Shown here in pieces: positions 34,802-42,938 of a stretch of 64,000 nucleotides of DNA. The stretch lies in contig JBBSJL010000002.1 in assembly GCA_038257245.1 (NCBI GenBank), positions 36,141 through 100,140 on the forward strand, given 5' to 3'. A program made the position numbers and the translations under genes. Under the pieces are notes generated by a model, which worked only from the letters and a program-made list of their open reading frames with translations, was not told where the DNA came from and searched no databases. The DNA comes from JAGQNP01 sp038257245. GTDB taxonomy: Bacteria; Patescibacteriota; Saccharimonadia; Saccharimonadales; JACQNP01. The number at the start of each line of letters is the position of its first letter. The stretch's first letter is position 1.

Positions 34802-36577
34802 TTACTCCGAAATTTCATAAGATCGAAGTTTCTTTTGCGATTTTTCAGATTTTTTAGCACTTTGTAGTTGCAGTAATTGTGCGTATATACCGCCTGTCTT
34901 AGCCAATTTTGTTGGGCTACCGATTTCATCAATACTACCATTTTCTAGAGTTACAACAGTATCTACACTTTGAATAGTACTAAGCCTGTGGGCAATAATG
35001 ATGGTTGTTCTGTCTTTCATTAAGTGATCAAGAGCTTCGTGCACCAAGCGTTCGCTTTTACTGTCTAAGCTACTCGTAGCTTCGTCCAGAATTAGAATTG
35101 GAGCATTTTTTAGAAGAGCTCTAGCGATGGCAATCCTCTGTTTTTGGCCGCCTGATAATTTTAGTCCTCTTTCGCCAATTTCTGTGTCATAACCTTTTTC
35201 AAACTTTGTTATAAATGCATGAGCATTAGCTGCTTTTGCAGCTTCAATAATTTTATCTTCACCCGCCGTAGAATTAGAATATGATATGTTTTCTTTAATT
35301 GTTCCGCTAAACAACGCTGGGTCTTGAAAAACAACACCAATATTACGCCTAAGGGATTTCTGAGTAACATCAGCTATAGATTGACCATCGATATTAATGC
35401 CACCTTTTTCTGGTTCATATAAACGTAGTAGTAGATTAGTCAGTGTTGTTTTACCTTCGCCGCTCTCCCCGACTAACGCAACCCTTGTGTTGGCAGCTAT
35501 TAAAAAATCAACTCCGCTTATAACTGGCTGCTTTTTATCATAACTAAATGATACATTCTGGAAATTTATTTCGCCCCGCCTAACAACTAAGTCCTTGGCA
35601 TTTGTTACATCTTTTATTTCGGGGAGCACATCCATTACTTCGAAGTAATCTTTGCTGTCTGCAACTGCCTTCTGGGTATTATCAACTAGGAAACTAATTG
35701 TAAATATAGGTATTCTGATCTGCATCGCATATAGGATTAATGCCACAGTCTGGCCAGGGCTGAGCTGCCCTTGTGCTCCTTGAATAAAAATAAAGCAGTA
35801 AACGATGAAGAATATAATGTTCAAAAGCAGTCTGCGTTCAACATCCTTTCTGTGCCAATGCTTGGACTGTGGTACGTTGATCCTAACAGCGTTTTGCATA
35901 TGACGCCCAAAGAAGTTTAGTTCTCGCTTTTCTTGGTTGAAACTTTTTACAACTTTTACCTGATTGATTGCTTCTGAAAACCTACCACTCGCTATATCAG
36001 CCTGTTCGTTCTTCTTATGTTGCAGTTTTAGCCATTTGCCACTACTTTTTACTGTTAGCCATATAAATACCGGATACAATATAAATAATAGCAATGCGAC
36101 TTGCCAGCTATAGATAGCTACCACAACTAGTGCAAATACTGTACTGAAAATAAACTGCAGGAAGTTGTTGCTCATCATTTGCATAAAATTACTTATCTGA
36201 GCAATTGAACGGTTAAGTCTGTTGATCAACTTTCCGGATAACTCATGGTCAAAGTATTTTTGAGGCAAATCTAGCAGGTGTTCGTAATACTTCTGCCCAA
36301 GTATTTTATAGAGACGGGCAGTCATTTGATCTCCCCAATATCCACCTATGTTGCTGATAAATGTAATAGTTAGATCAGCAATAAAAATAATACCTGCAAT
36401 TATTATTAAATACCCAACACTTGCTTCGGTACCTAAACGTATTTCGTCTATAGCCCTACCTGTTAAAGCTGGAATAGATAGGTTCAATAGTGCTATTACT
36501 ATAGAAATTGCACTGACCAGCACATATATGCGCCACAATGACGAAGTAGTCTTTATGATCTTCCACAAATAATTCAT
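34802..36577 (-). CDS. ABC transporter, fused permease and ATPase (exporter type)
   Basis: A 591-residue half-transporter that works as a homodimer. Six membrane helices (about 15-300) are followed by an ATPase with GESGEGKTTL (Walker A, variant with Glu), the Q-loop VVFQDPALF, signature LSGGQKQRIAIARALL, Walker B ILILDEATSSLD and the H-loop IIAHRLSTI. The cargo is unknown; lipid, peptide or drug export are family options. It begins 3 bases after the pheT stop, so it may share the pheS-ridA-pheT transcript. Confidence 0.95.
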   Translation of the reverse strand: MNYLWKIIKTTSSLWRIYVLVSAISIVIALLNLSIPALTGRAIDEIRLGTEASVGYLIIIAGIIFIADLTITFISNIGGYWGDQMTARLYKILGQKYYEHLLDLPQKYFDHELSGKLINRLNRSIAQISNFMQMMSNNFLQFIFSTVFALVVVAIYSWQVALLLFILYPVFIWLTVKSSGKWLKLQHKKNEQADIASGRFSEAINQVKVVKSFNQEKRELNFFGRHMQNAVRINVPQSKHWHRKDVERRLLLNIIFFIVYCFIFIQGAQGQLSPGQTVALILYAMQIRIPIFTISFLVDNTQKAVADSKDYFEVMDVLPEIKDVTNAKDLVVRRGEINFQNVSFSYDKKQPVISGVDFLIAANTRVALVGESGEGKTTLTNLLLRLYEPEKGGINIDGQSIADVTQKSLRRNIGVVFQDPALFSGTIKENISYSNSTAGEDKIIEAAKAANAHAFITKFEKGYDTEIGERGLKLSGGQKQRIAIARALLKNAPILILDEATSSLDSKSERLVHEALDHLMKDRTTIIIAHRLSTIQSVDTVVTLENGSIDEIGSPTKLAKTGGIYAQLLQLQSAKKSEKSQKKLRSYEISE

Positions 36578-36580
36578 GAA

Positions 36581-39112
36581 CTAAAGTCTAATTGCGCCTA
36601 GAGATTTTTTTACAGATTCTTCAATCCTACTCATTACATTATTGACCTCTTGCGTAACCAGAGTACGATTGTGATGAGTTAGTGTAATTCTAAAAGTGAT
36701 GTTCTTCCTGTCCAAATCGTTGGGTTGGTAGATATCAACCGGTTCAATTTGCGTCACATAGCCGTGTTCATTTGTTTCAGTGTCCAATGGTTCTTTTACT
36801 GCTTCTAGTACCTTGTGGTAGCTAGTATCGGCAGTAACCTGTAAGGATATGTCTTGGTCGGTATTAGGAAAACGTGAAAGTGGCGTATATTGATTAGGTT
36901 TTGCTAGTTTCGTTAGTTGACTAACGTCCAATTCAAACCCTGATACAAATTGTGGTAACTTTAGTTTTCTCCTTACACTAGATTTAAACTCACCTACTTC
37001 ACCGATAAACTCACCGTTTGTGTCGTGAATAATAGCTGTTCGACTTGGTTCAAATGGTGCAAATGCCTGTTTCGATACGTTTAGTTTAGGGTTATGACCA
37101 CTGGCGGAGGTGAAAATACTAGAAATACCGAGTTCATTCAACAGATACAAGGCGTATGTTTTGGCCTGAAAATATGCCGCACCACTATTTTTTGCTTTAT
37201 CTAATTTGTCATCTGCTGTAAACACAAAAGCCAAACGTTGTTCCTCAACAGGTAGCCCGTCCTCACCTAAGTAATCATTGCAATGTGATTTGTTGATTTC
37301 GAATATACCGAATTCATTATGACCAGATTTGATATTAAGGTGTACCTTATCGAGTAAACTTGGTAGTAAACTGAGTCTGTAGTACTGAAGATCGGGACTT
37401 AAAGCGTTACTTAATTTATAGGCTAATCCTCTGTCTTGACCTACTTTATCGAGCAATTCTCCATGGACAAAATTGTAAGTCAGAACTTCATTGGCTCCAG
37501 CCCTGGATAGGATCTCTCTTATGGTCTGTTTGGTTGTCTGAATCAGGTCTTTATCTACTGGGGTTAAATCACGTTTTGGTAATTGAACTGGCAATTTATC
37601 GTAGCCGTATAATCTACCCACTTCTTCCACAACATCCTCAGGTATTTCGATATCCGTACGCCAAAATGGAAAATCTACTACTAGGTCATCTCCACTAATA
37701 TCGACAACAAACTCAACATTTTCAAGTAGCTGCTTAATTTCTTGGGCAGATAGACCTGAACCGAGCCTAGAATTAATGAAGTCCATAGATACCGTTACTT
37801 TTTGCATTTCTGGCAGACCAGAGTGTATGTCAATAACTTCAGATGCTTGTTTACCTCCACATTGTTCGACTATATCAGACATAATCTTAGCGAGTATTCT
37901 ATCGTTTTGGTAAACACTTTGGCCTTTAGTAAAGCGAGTCACTGCGTCAGTGAATAATCCGTACTTCATACTGGTGCGACGAATGTTATACATATCAAAA
38001 TTTGCACATTCTAGAATAATATTTGTTGTATTTTCATCGACTTCAGTATCTGACCCACCCATAACACCGCCGACGCCAATCGGTTCTTTGTCTGTAGCTA
38101 TTACAATCGTTGGTGCGTCAAACCCAACTGTTTTACCATTTAGTAGCACTATTTTGTCGTCAGTTTCTGCTTGTCTAGCTACTAAAGTCGGAGTATTCTC
38201 ACTTAGTTTTGCAACTTTGTTATAGTCATAGGCGTGCAAGGGTTGACCAGTTAATTGAGAATAGTAATTTGTTAGATCTACGATATTGTTAATGGGTTTA
38301 ATGCCCACTCTTGTTAAGCCAGCCTGCATCCATACCGGGCTTGAACCAACCTTGACATCACTCATGGCTACTGCCATAAACCTTGGCACAAGTTCTGGGT
38401 CATCGACACGAACTTCGAGTGGTAGGGAATTACCATTAGTTAGCTTCTCACGTTTACTGTACCAGTCGGGGCTTTTGAATTCTAAGCCTTGTATACCTGC
38501 AAGCTCACGTGCAACACCTAAAATACCGAAGCAATCTGGGCGATGGGTAAACATCTTGTTCTCAATATCGATAACCACATCATCATTTCCGTATAATTTA
38601 TTAAAGTACGTGCCTGGTTTTGCCTGGTCAGCACCGACTTCACTTTCATTTATTTCTAAAATTCCGTCCTGATTATCGCTTATCCCGAGTTCAGCAGGAC
38701 TCGCAAGCATCCCATTGCTAATCTTGCCTCTTATCTCGCGCGCCTCTAATAGAAGTGGATCTTTGGCAAGTGTACTAGGGATAACCACCCCTGGCGGTAT
38801 CCAAGCAACCGTTAGACCAGCTTGAGCATTTGGAGCTCCACATACTACCTGCACTAGGCCGTCTTCCCCCCGATCTACACCCTGTACTACTCCCGAGTCA
38901 TCAATCCTACATAGACTTAGCTTGTCGGCGTCTGGGTGTTTATCGCACGAAATGACCTTAGCAACAACTATTCCATCGTACTTTTTACCCCAGTACTCAA
39001 CTTCTTCGACTTCTCCGAGTTGTGCCCCGATTAACTTCAAAATCTCATCAGTACCTACAGAATTTATATCAACATTGCTGTGGTATTGTGCCCAATTTAA
39101 ACTAACTTTCAT
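36581..39112 (-). CDS. pheT: Phenylalanyl-tRNA synthetase beta subunit
   Basis: Works with PheS to charge tRNA(Phe). The 843-residue protein has the N-terminal EMAP-like tRNA-binding domain (about 45-165; VVAKVISCDKHPDADKLSLC), the B3/B4 editing domain (PLHAYDYNKV, GVMGGSDTEVD), the B5 domain, and the C-terminal ferredoxin-fold anticodon-binding domain (PLSRFPNTDQDISLQV). Length is normal. It overlaps ridA by 4 bases, so translation is coupled to an unrelated gene. Confidence 0.97.
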   Translation of the reverse strand: MKVSLNWAQYHSNVDINSVGTDEILKLIGAQLGEVEEVEYWGKKYDGIVVAKVISCDKHPDADKLSLCRIDDSGVVQGVDRGEDGLVQVVCGAPNAQAGLTVAWIPPGVVIPSTLAKDPLLLEAREIRGKISNGMLASPAELGISDNQDGILEINESEVGADQAKPGTYFNKLYGNDDVVIDIENKMFTHRPDCFGILGVARELAGIQGLEFKSPDWYSKREKLTNGNSLPLEVRVDDPELVPRFMAVAMSDVKVGSSPVWMQAGLTRVGIKPINNIVDLTNYYSQLTGQPLHAYDYNKVAKLSENTPTLVARQAETDDKIVLLNGKTVGFDAPTIVIATDKEPIGVGGVMGGSDTEVDENTTNIILECANFDMYNIRRTSMKYGLFTDAVTRFTKGQSVYQNDRILAKIMSDIVEQCGGKQASEVIDIHSGLPEMQKVTVSMDFINSRLGSGLSAQEIKQLLENVEFVVDISGDDLVVDFPFWRTDIEIPEDVVEEVGRLYGYDKLPVQLPKRDLTPVDKDLIQTTKQTIREILSRAGANEVLTYNFVHGELLDKVGQDRGLAYKLSNALSPDLQYYRLSLLPSLLDKVHLNIKSGHNEFGIFEINKSHCNDYLGEDGLPVEEQRLAFVFTADDKLDKAKNSGAAYFQAKTYALYLLNELGISSIFTSASGHNPKLNVSKQAFAPFEPSRTAIIHDTNGEFIGEVGEFKSSVRRKLKLPQFVSGFELDVSQLTKLAKPNQYTPLSRFPNTDQDISLQVTADTSYHKVLEAVKEPLDTETNEHGYVTQIEPVDIYQPNDLDRKNITFRITLTHHNRTLVTQEVNNVMSRIEESVKKSLGAIRL

Positions 39113-39486
39113 CTTGCTGCCACCACACTTATTTCTATAGTTGCACCCAACGGCAATTCGCTAACACAAATAGCTTCCCTAACAGGAAAAGGTTCGCTGA
39201 AGAAGGCTGGGTACACCTCATTTATCTCTGGCATCTGGGACATATCGGTTACGTAGATTACAACTTTAACAATATCCTTGAGTGTAGAATTAGCAGCGAC
39301 AAGAATATTTGATATATTAGCCATGGTCTGCTCAACCTTATCTGCAGTTGAGCTTTCGATAAGCTTACCGTCCGTATTCATATGAATCTGTCCAGATACA
39401 AATATAAAACCACCACTTTCTATTGCCTGCGACAAGAATTTAGGTGCACCTGGTGCCTTGCTTGTTGAATATTGTTTTTTGTTCAT
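39109..39486 (-). CDS. ridA: RidA/YjgF/UK114 family protein
   Basis: A 125-residue member of the RidA family, which deaminates reactive enamine/imine intermediates; other members have unassigned roles. It has the family start TSKAPGAPKFLSQAIESGGF, FVSGQIHMN, and the C-terminal PVREAICVSELPLGATIEIS with the catalytic-type Arg. It overlaps pheS by 4 bases and pheT by 4 bases, which is an unusual place for this gene. Confidence 0.93.
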   Translation of the reverse strand: MNKKQYSTSKAPGAPKFLSQAIESGGFIFVSGQIHMNTDGKLIESSTADKVEQTMANISNILVAANSTLKDIVKVVIYVTDMSQMPEINEVYPAFFSEPFPVREAICVSELPLGATIEISVVAAR

Positions 39487-40520
39487 GAAAATTGCCTCAA
39501 AAAGTCTAATTTACCAGATTCGAAATGCCGAACATCTTCAATCCCATATTTCATCATGACAAGACGATCTAGCCCCATACCTCCAGCGAAACCAGAGTAA
39601 ACAGTAGGATCAATTCCCCCCATTTTCAACACGCTAGGGTTAATCATCCCGCAGCCAAGAAGCTCTATCCACCCACTTTGACTACATATTGAACAACCTT
39701 GTTTTTTACAAAAAGGGCAGCTTAGGGCCATTTCAAAGCTTGGCTCAGTAAAAGGAAAATAGAAGGGCTGAGTTCGTATTTCTAATTCTTGTTCATAATA
39801 CTCTTCCAAAAACGTCTTAAAGGTAGCGATTAGATTACCAGCATTAATGTTTTTGTCTATATAACTTATCTCTACTTGATAAAAAGTATGCTCGTGGCGC
39901 GCATCAACATCTTCGTTCCTAAATGTCCGCCCCGTGTACACGACAGCAATTGGTTTATTCTGAGCTAGATTTGGTGCGTATTTTTTCTGCAAGCGATTTT
40001 GCATAACGCTAACGTGTGCTGGTGCAACCAAACCATCGGTTGTTATGAACGTATCATAATCGTCACGTGCCGGATGGCCTTCTGGGAAATTTAGACTATC
40101 GAACATGTGATATTCGTCATCAATTTGCCTAGAATCCATGTGAACAAAGCCCATACGAGCAAATATGTTAATAACTTTATCTAACTCTGTCATGAGCGGA
40201 TGCATGCTACCATTTTCGGCACTAAGTAATTTTGATTTGTTAGATGTTGATACATTTACGTCAAAGGGCGCTGTGACATCAATATTAGCTAAAACCTTAT
40301 CCTCTTCTTCAGAATCTTCAATCATCTTTTCTAATTCTTGTTTCAGGCTATTTATCTCCTGGCCGAATTCTGCCCGTTGATCTACCGGCATTGTTGGCAA
40401 TTCCGAATATAGCGCCTTGAGCTCTGGAGCCCTAAGAACTGATTTATTGTCATCTACTGAGGCAAGTTTATCTTTGAGCTGCTTCGCAACTTCAGCAATT
40501 CTATCGTTCTGATAAGTCAT
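39483..40520 (-). CDS. pheS: Phenylalanyl-tRNA synthetase alpha subunit
   Basis: Catalytic subunit of PheRS, 345 residues. An N-terminal coiled coil (1-90) is followed by the class II core with motif 2 FRNEDVDARHEHTFYQVE and the motif 3 region GGMGLDRLVMMKYGI. A small Cys cluster CPFCKKQGCSICSQSG near residue 268 may bind zinc, a feature seen in some PheS. TATAAT with TG in front ends 7 bases before ATG 40520, so the transcript is probably leaderless. First gene of pheS-ridA-pheT. Confidence 0.97.
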   Translation of the reverse strand: MTYQNDRIAEVAKQLKDKLASVDDNKSVLRAPELKALYSELPTMPVDQRAEFGQEINSLKQELEKMIEDSEEEDKVLANIDVTAPFDVNVSTSNKSKLLSAENGSMHPLMTELDKVINIFARMGFVHMDSRQIDDEYHMFDSLNFPEGHPARDDYDTFITTDGLVAPAHVSVMQNRLQKKYAPNLAQNKPIAVVYTGRTFRNEDVDARHEHTFYQVEISYIDKNINAGNLIATFKTFLEEYYEQELEIRTQPFYFPFTEPSFEMALSCPFCKKQGCSICSQSGWIELLGCGMINPSVLKMGGIDPTVYSGFAGGMGLDRLVMMKYGIEDVRHFESGKLDFLRQFS

Positions 40521-40527
40521 TAAGCTT

Positions 40528-40536
40528 ATTATAACA
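40528..40536 (-). promoter_or_regulatory. Extended -10 promoter, leaderless, for pheS
   Basis: Minus strand TGT-TATAAT, 7 bases, ATG 40520. It lies where the -35 of the opposite yajQ promoter would be expected. Confidence 0.65.
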
Positions 40537-40546
40537 ACTCAGCCTC

Positions 40547-40555
40547 TGTTACAAT
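40547..40555 (+). promoter_or_regulatory. Extended -10 promoter, leaderless, for yajQ
   Basis: TGT-TACAAT, then AGTATT, then ATG 40562. The two opposite -10 boxes are separated by only 16 bases. Confidence 0.65.
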
Positions 40556-40561
40556 AGTATT

Positions 40562-41059
40562 ATGGCAAATTTTTCATTTGATATTGTTTCGGATTACGAC
40601 AAAGCCGAGATGAATAACGTTTTCGACCAAACCCAGCGCGAGATAACTAACAGATATGATTTTAAAGGAACTAGTGCAGAAATAGATTGGCTAGATGGAG
40701 ATAAAACTGGTTTTAAAATTACTGGCGACAGTGACTACCAAATAGAAGCAATCCTAGATATCTTTCGTAAAAAATTAGCTTCGCGCAGTCAAAGTCAAAA
40801 AGTTTTGGATGTGTCCAAAGAAATTACAACCACCAATTTAAAATCAACCCAAGAAGTACCTTTTGTTCAAGGACTAGACCAAGACAAAGCTAAAAAAATT
40901 ACAAAACTTATCAAAGAAGAACTACCTAAGGTTAAAACCCAGATCCAGGGTGATGAAGTTCGAGTTATGAGCAGTAGTAAAGATGAACTCCAGCAAGTTA
41001 TGCAATTACTAAATTCTCAGGATTTTGATTTCGCAGTTAACTTCACAAATTACCGCTGA
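40562..41059 (+). CDS. yajQ: YajQ-family nucleotide-binding protein
   Basis: A 165-residue member of the YajQ/UPF0234 family of two ferredoxin-like domains, known to bind nucleic acid or cyclic di-GMP in some species. It begins NFSFDIVSDYDKAEMNN and has NRYDFKGTSAEIDW and VKTQIQGDEVRVMSSSKDEL, all typical. A -10 box lies 6 bases before ATG. It diverges from pheS and overlaps the 3' end of the convergent dihydroorotate dehydrogenase family gene by 17 bases. Confidence 0.94.
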   Translation: MANFSFDIVSDYDKAEMNNVFDQTQREITNRYDFKGTSAEIDWLDGDKTGFKITGDSDYQIEAILDIFRKKLASRSQSQKVLDVSKEITTTNLKSTQEVPFVQGLDQDKAKKITKLIKEELPKVKTQIQGDEVRVMSSSKDELQQVMQLLNSQDFDFAVNFTNYR

Positions 41060-42035
41060 CAATAGCTCTTTCTTTGACTAAATAGTATTCATCTGCCATG
41101 CGTACACCTGTTTGCCTGTAATTTACACCTCGTTTTTCGTTTTCAAAGTAAATAGTTGCACCACTGCAAATATTTGCATCCATAACATCTACTCTTTCAT
41201 ACACTTCAGCTCCGTCAAAAACACCAAGAGCACTATCAATCTGAACCTCTTCCGGCAGAATAGCCCTAAATTGCCTTAACAAGTTGCGCCCTACATATTT
41301 TGTAGCAGGACCACTTAGGCCTCCTACATTTCCCGGAACATCAAGTGATGGATCGCCGTGTTCAGTCAGGATACTCTGTCCACCAATAGTGTTAAAACTC
41401 AACGCCTTCTTCCCTTTTGCAACTGAAAAATATTCGGCAGTCGGTTCAATAAGGTGTTTTCTTTCTCCAACAAGTGGGGCAATTTTGCGCAACACCCACA
41501 CTCCTAAACCAACCCTAGATATTATCTCATCGTCAACTGCAAACATATTCTCAAGATCAAAGGATAAAATTGCTTCTCTCCCACCCTCTTCAGTAATCTT
41601 ATTTGGGCAAGAATAATTAACTTCAATGCGGTCAGCCCCAGCTTCGACCAAACGCTCAGCCATTTCAGGCAGAACTTTCAATGGATCGTCACCCATGGCC
41701 GCTGATACGCCAGGTATAAGGACTTTGCCACGATCGTTAGCTTCTCTTTGTAGGGCAGGAAAAGCCAGTTCCATTTCAGCAATACTAACACTTGGCAGAC
41801 CCAAGGAATTCACGGTCTGTCCTGTTAAATCATTGTGGTAGTAAACCCTACCATATTTTGGCTCATTACCTTCACCGCCATTGTATGTTGCAGATGCCCA
41901 CCGACTTACTGTGAGTGGTGATCTAAAGATCTGCCGTGTTCTATCAATAATACTATCAATATTTGGCCCGTTAATAGCGCCTGCAGCCGGTGCAAATGGT
42001 ATTTCCATTTCTATATCCATAAATTCGTAAGCCAT
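41043..42035 (-). CDS. Dihydroorotate dehydrogenase family flavoprotein
   Basis: A 330-residue TIM-barrel flavoprotein of the PyrD family. Visible motifs are VNSLGLPSVS, the IEVNYSCPNK block that holds FMN and the substrate, SFNTIGG and GGLSGPATKYVG. The usual catalytic Cys or Ser loop is not clear, so use of dihydroorotate is not certain. GAGGAGGAA lies 5 bases before ATG 42035, one of the strongest ribosome sites here. It diverges from the TrmB-like regulator. No other pyrimidine gene is in the window. Confidence 0.8.
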   Translation of the reverse strand: MAYEFMDIEMEIPFAPAAGAINGPNIDSIIDRTRQIFRSPLTVSRWASATYNGGEGNEPKYGRVYYHNDLTGQTVNSLGLPSVSIAEMELAFPALQREANDRGKVLIPGVSAAMGDDPLKVLPEMAERLVEAGADRIEVNYSCPNKITEEGGREAILSFDLENMFAVDDEIISRVGLGVWVLRKIAPLVGERKHLIEPTAEYFSVAKGKKALSFNTIGGQSILTEHGDPSLDVPGNVGGLSGPATKYVGRNLLRQFRAILPEEVQIDSALGVFDGAEVYERVDVMDANICSGATIYFENEKRGVNYRQTGVRMADEYYLVKERAIVSGNL

Positions 42036-42117
42036 TTTTCCTCCTCGTTGTAATTGCGAGTATTGTATGATTCAATAAACATTGAGGAAAATCAACGACG
42101 AAACTCGTCGTTATATT

Positions 42118-42915
42118 ATGGAAAAAATCCGAGATACACTATATAACTATGGCCTGAGCAAAGAACAGGTCGAAATATACTTAAGGCTTGCTGGGGCTAG
42201 GGAGTTGCGCATTCAAGGCATATCAGACGCAACAAAGATTCCTCGTAGCTCAGTATATGAACACCTGAAACAACTCGAGGAATTCGGATTAGTCGAAGTT
42301 GTTATATATGACACATATAAATCAATCCGAGCAAAGCCAGTCACAGAGATGCGACACCATCTCGAAGAAAAAGCTGCACGTTTACATACACTGTCTAAAG
42401 AACTTCCGAAATTGGATAAGAAACTTGCTCTGACTCTTGGCGTTATTCCTGACTCCCAAGTCCAGGTACGATACTTCAAAGATGTTGCCGGTGCGAGACA
42501 ATTGCTATGGAACACCCTCCATGCAAAAAATACTGTATACGTTTATAGTGCCTGGGGACGATCTAGCTTTGTTGGTACAAAATTTTATGAAAACTTCGTA
42601 GAAGAATCAAAGACTCGAGATATTTGTGAGCAAGTATTAATCAACCCCACTCCATCAGCAATATCGTCGATACAGCAGCATCTTAGTTCGTCCACATCAA
42701 GGACATACTTACAGGACATTCACTGCCTCAGTAAAAGTAAGCTTTGCATTCAAGGCGAAACTTTTATATATAACAACACTTATTCTCAAATTTATTTAAA
42801 AAACGATGTAATCAGTGGCTTTGAGATTGAGAGTAATCAGTTTGTAGAATCACAAAGATCGATATTTGATACACTTTTGGGCATATCCAAGCCTATTTTT
42901 AGCTATTTAGATTAA
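42118..42915 (+). CDS. TrmB-like winged-helix transcriptional regulator
   Basis: A protein of 265 residues with an N-terminal TrmB-type winged helix (LSKEQVEIYLRLAG, ISDATKIPRSSVYEHLKQLE, then EFGLVEV) and a C-terminal region (about 115-265) that resembles the phospholipase-D-like sensor domain of some TrmB proteins. TrmB regulators often control sugar uptake or glycoside breakdown. The following glucosidase gene is 23 bases away and is a likely target (inference). An upstream TTG at 42082 is in frame and could add 12 residues. Confidence 0.78.
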   Translation: MEKIRDTLYNYGLSKEQVEIYLRLAGARELRIQGISDATKIPRSSVYEHLKQLEEFGLVEVVIYDTYKSIRAKPVTEMRHHLEEKAARLHTLSKELPKLDKKLALTLGVIPDSQVQVRYFKDVAGARQLLWNTLHAKNTVYVYSAWGRSSFVGTKFYENFVEESKTRDICEQVLINPTPSAISSIQQHLSSSTSRTYLQDIHCLSKSKLCIQGETFIYNNTYSQIYLKNDVISGFEIESNQFVESQRSIFDTLLGISKPIFSYLD

Positions 42916-42925
42916 TATACTGGGT

Positions 42926-42931
42926 TATACT
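42926..42931 (+). promoter_or_regulatory. -10 box for the glucosidase gene, leaderless arrangement
   Basis: TATACT, then AATGCTT, then ATG 42939: a 7-base gap. It overlaps the start at ATG 42933 and favours the second ATG. Confidence 0.5.
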
Positions 42932-42938
42932 AATGCTT

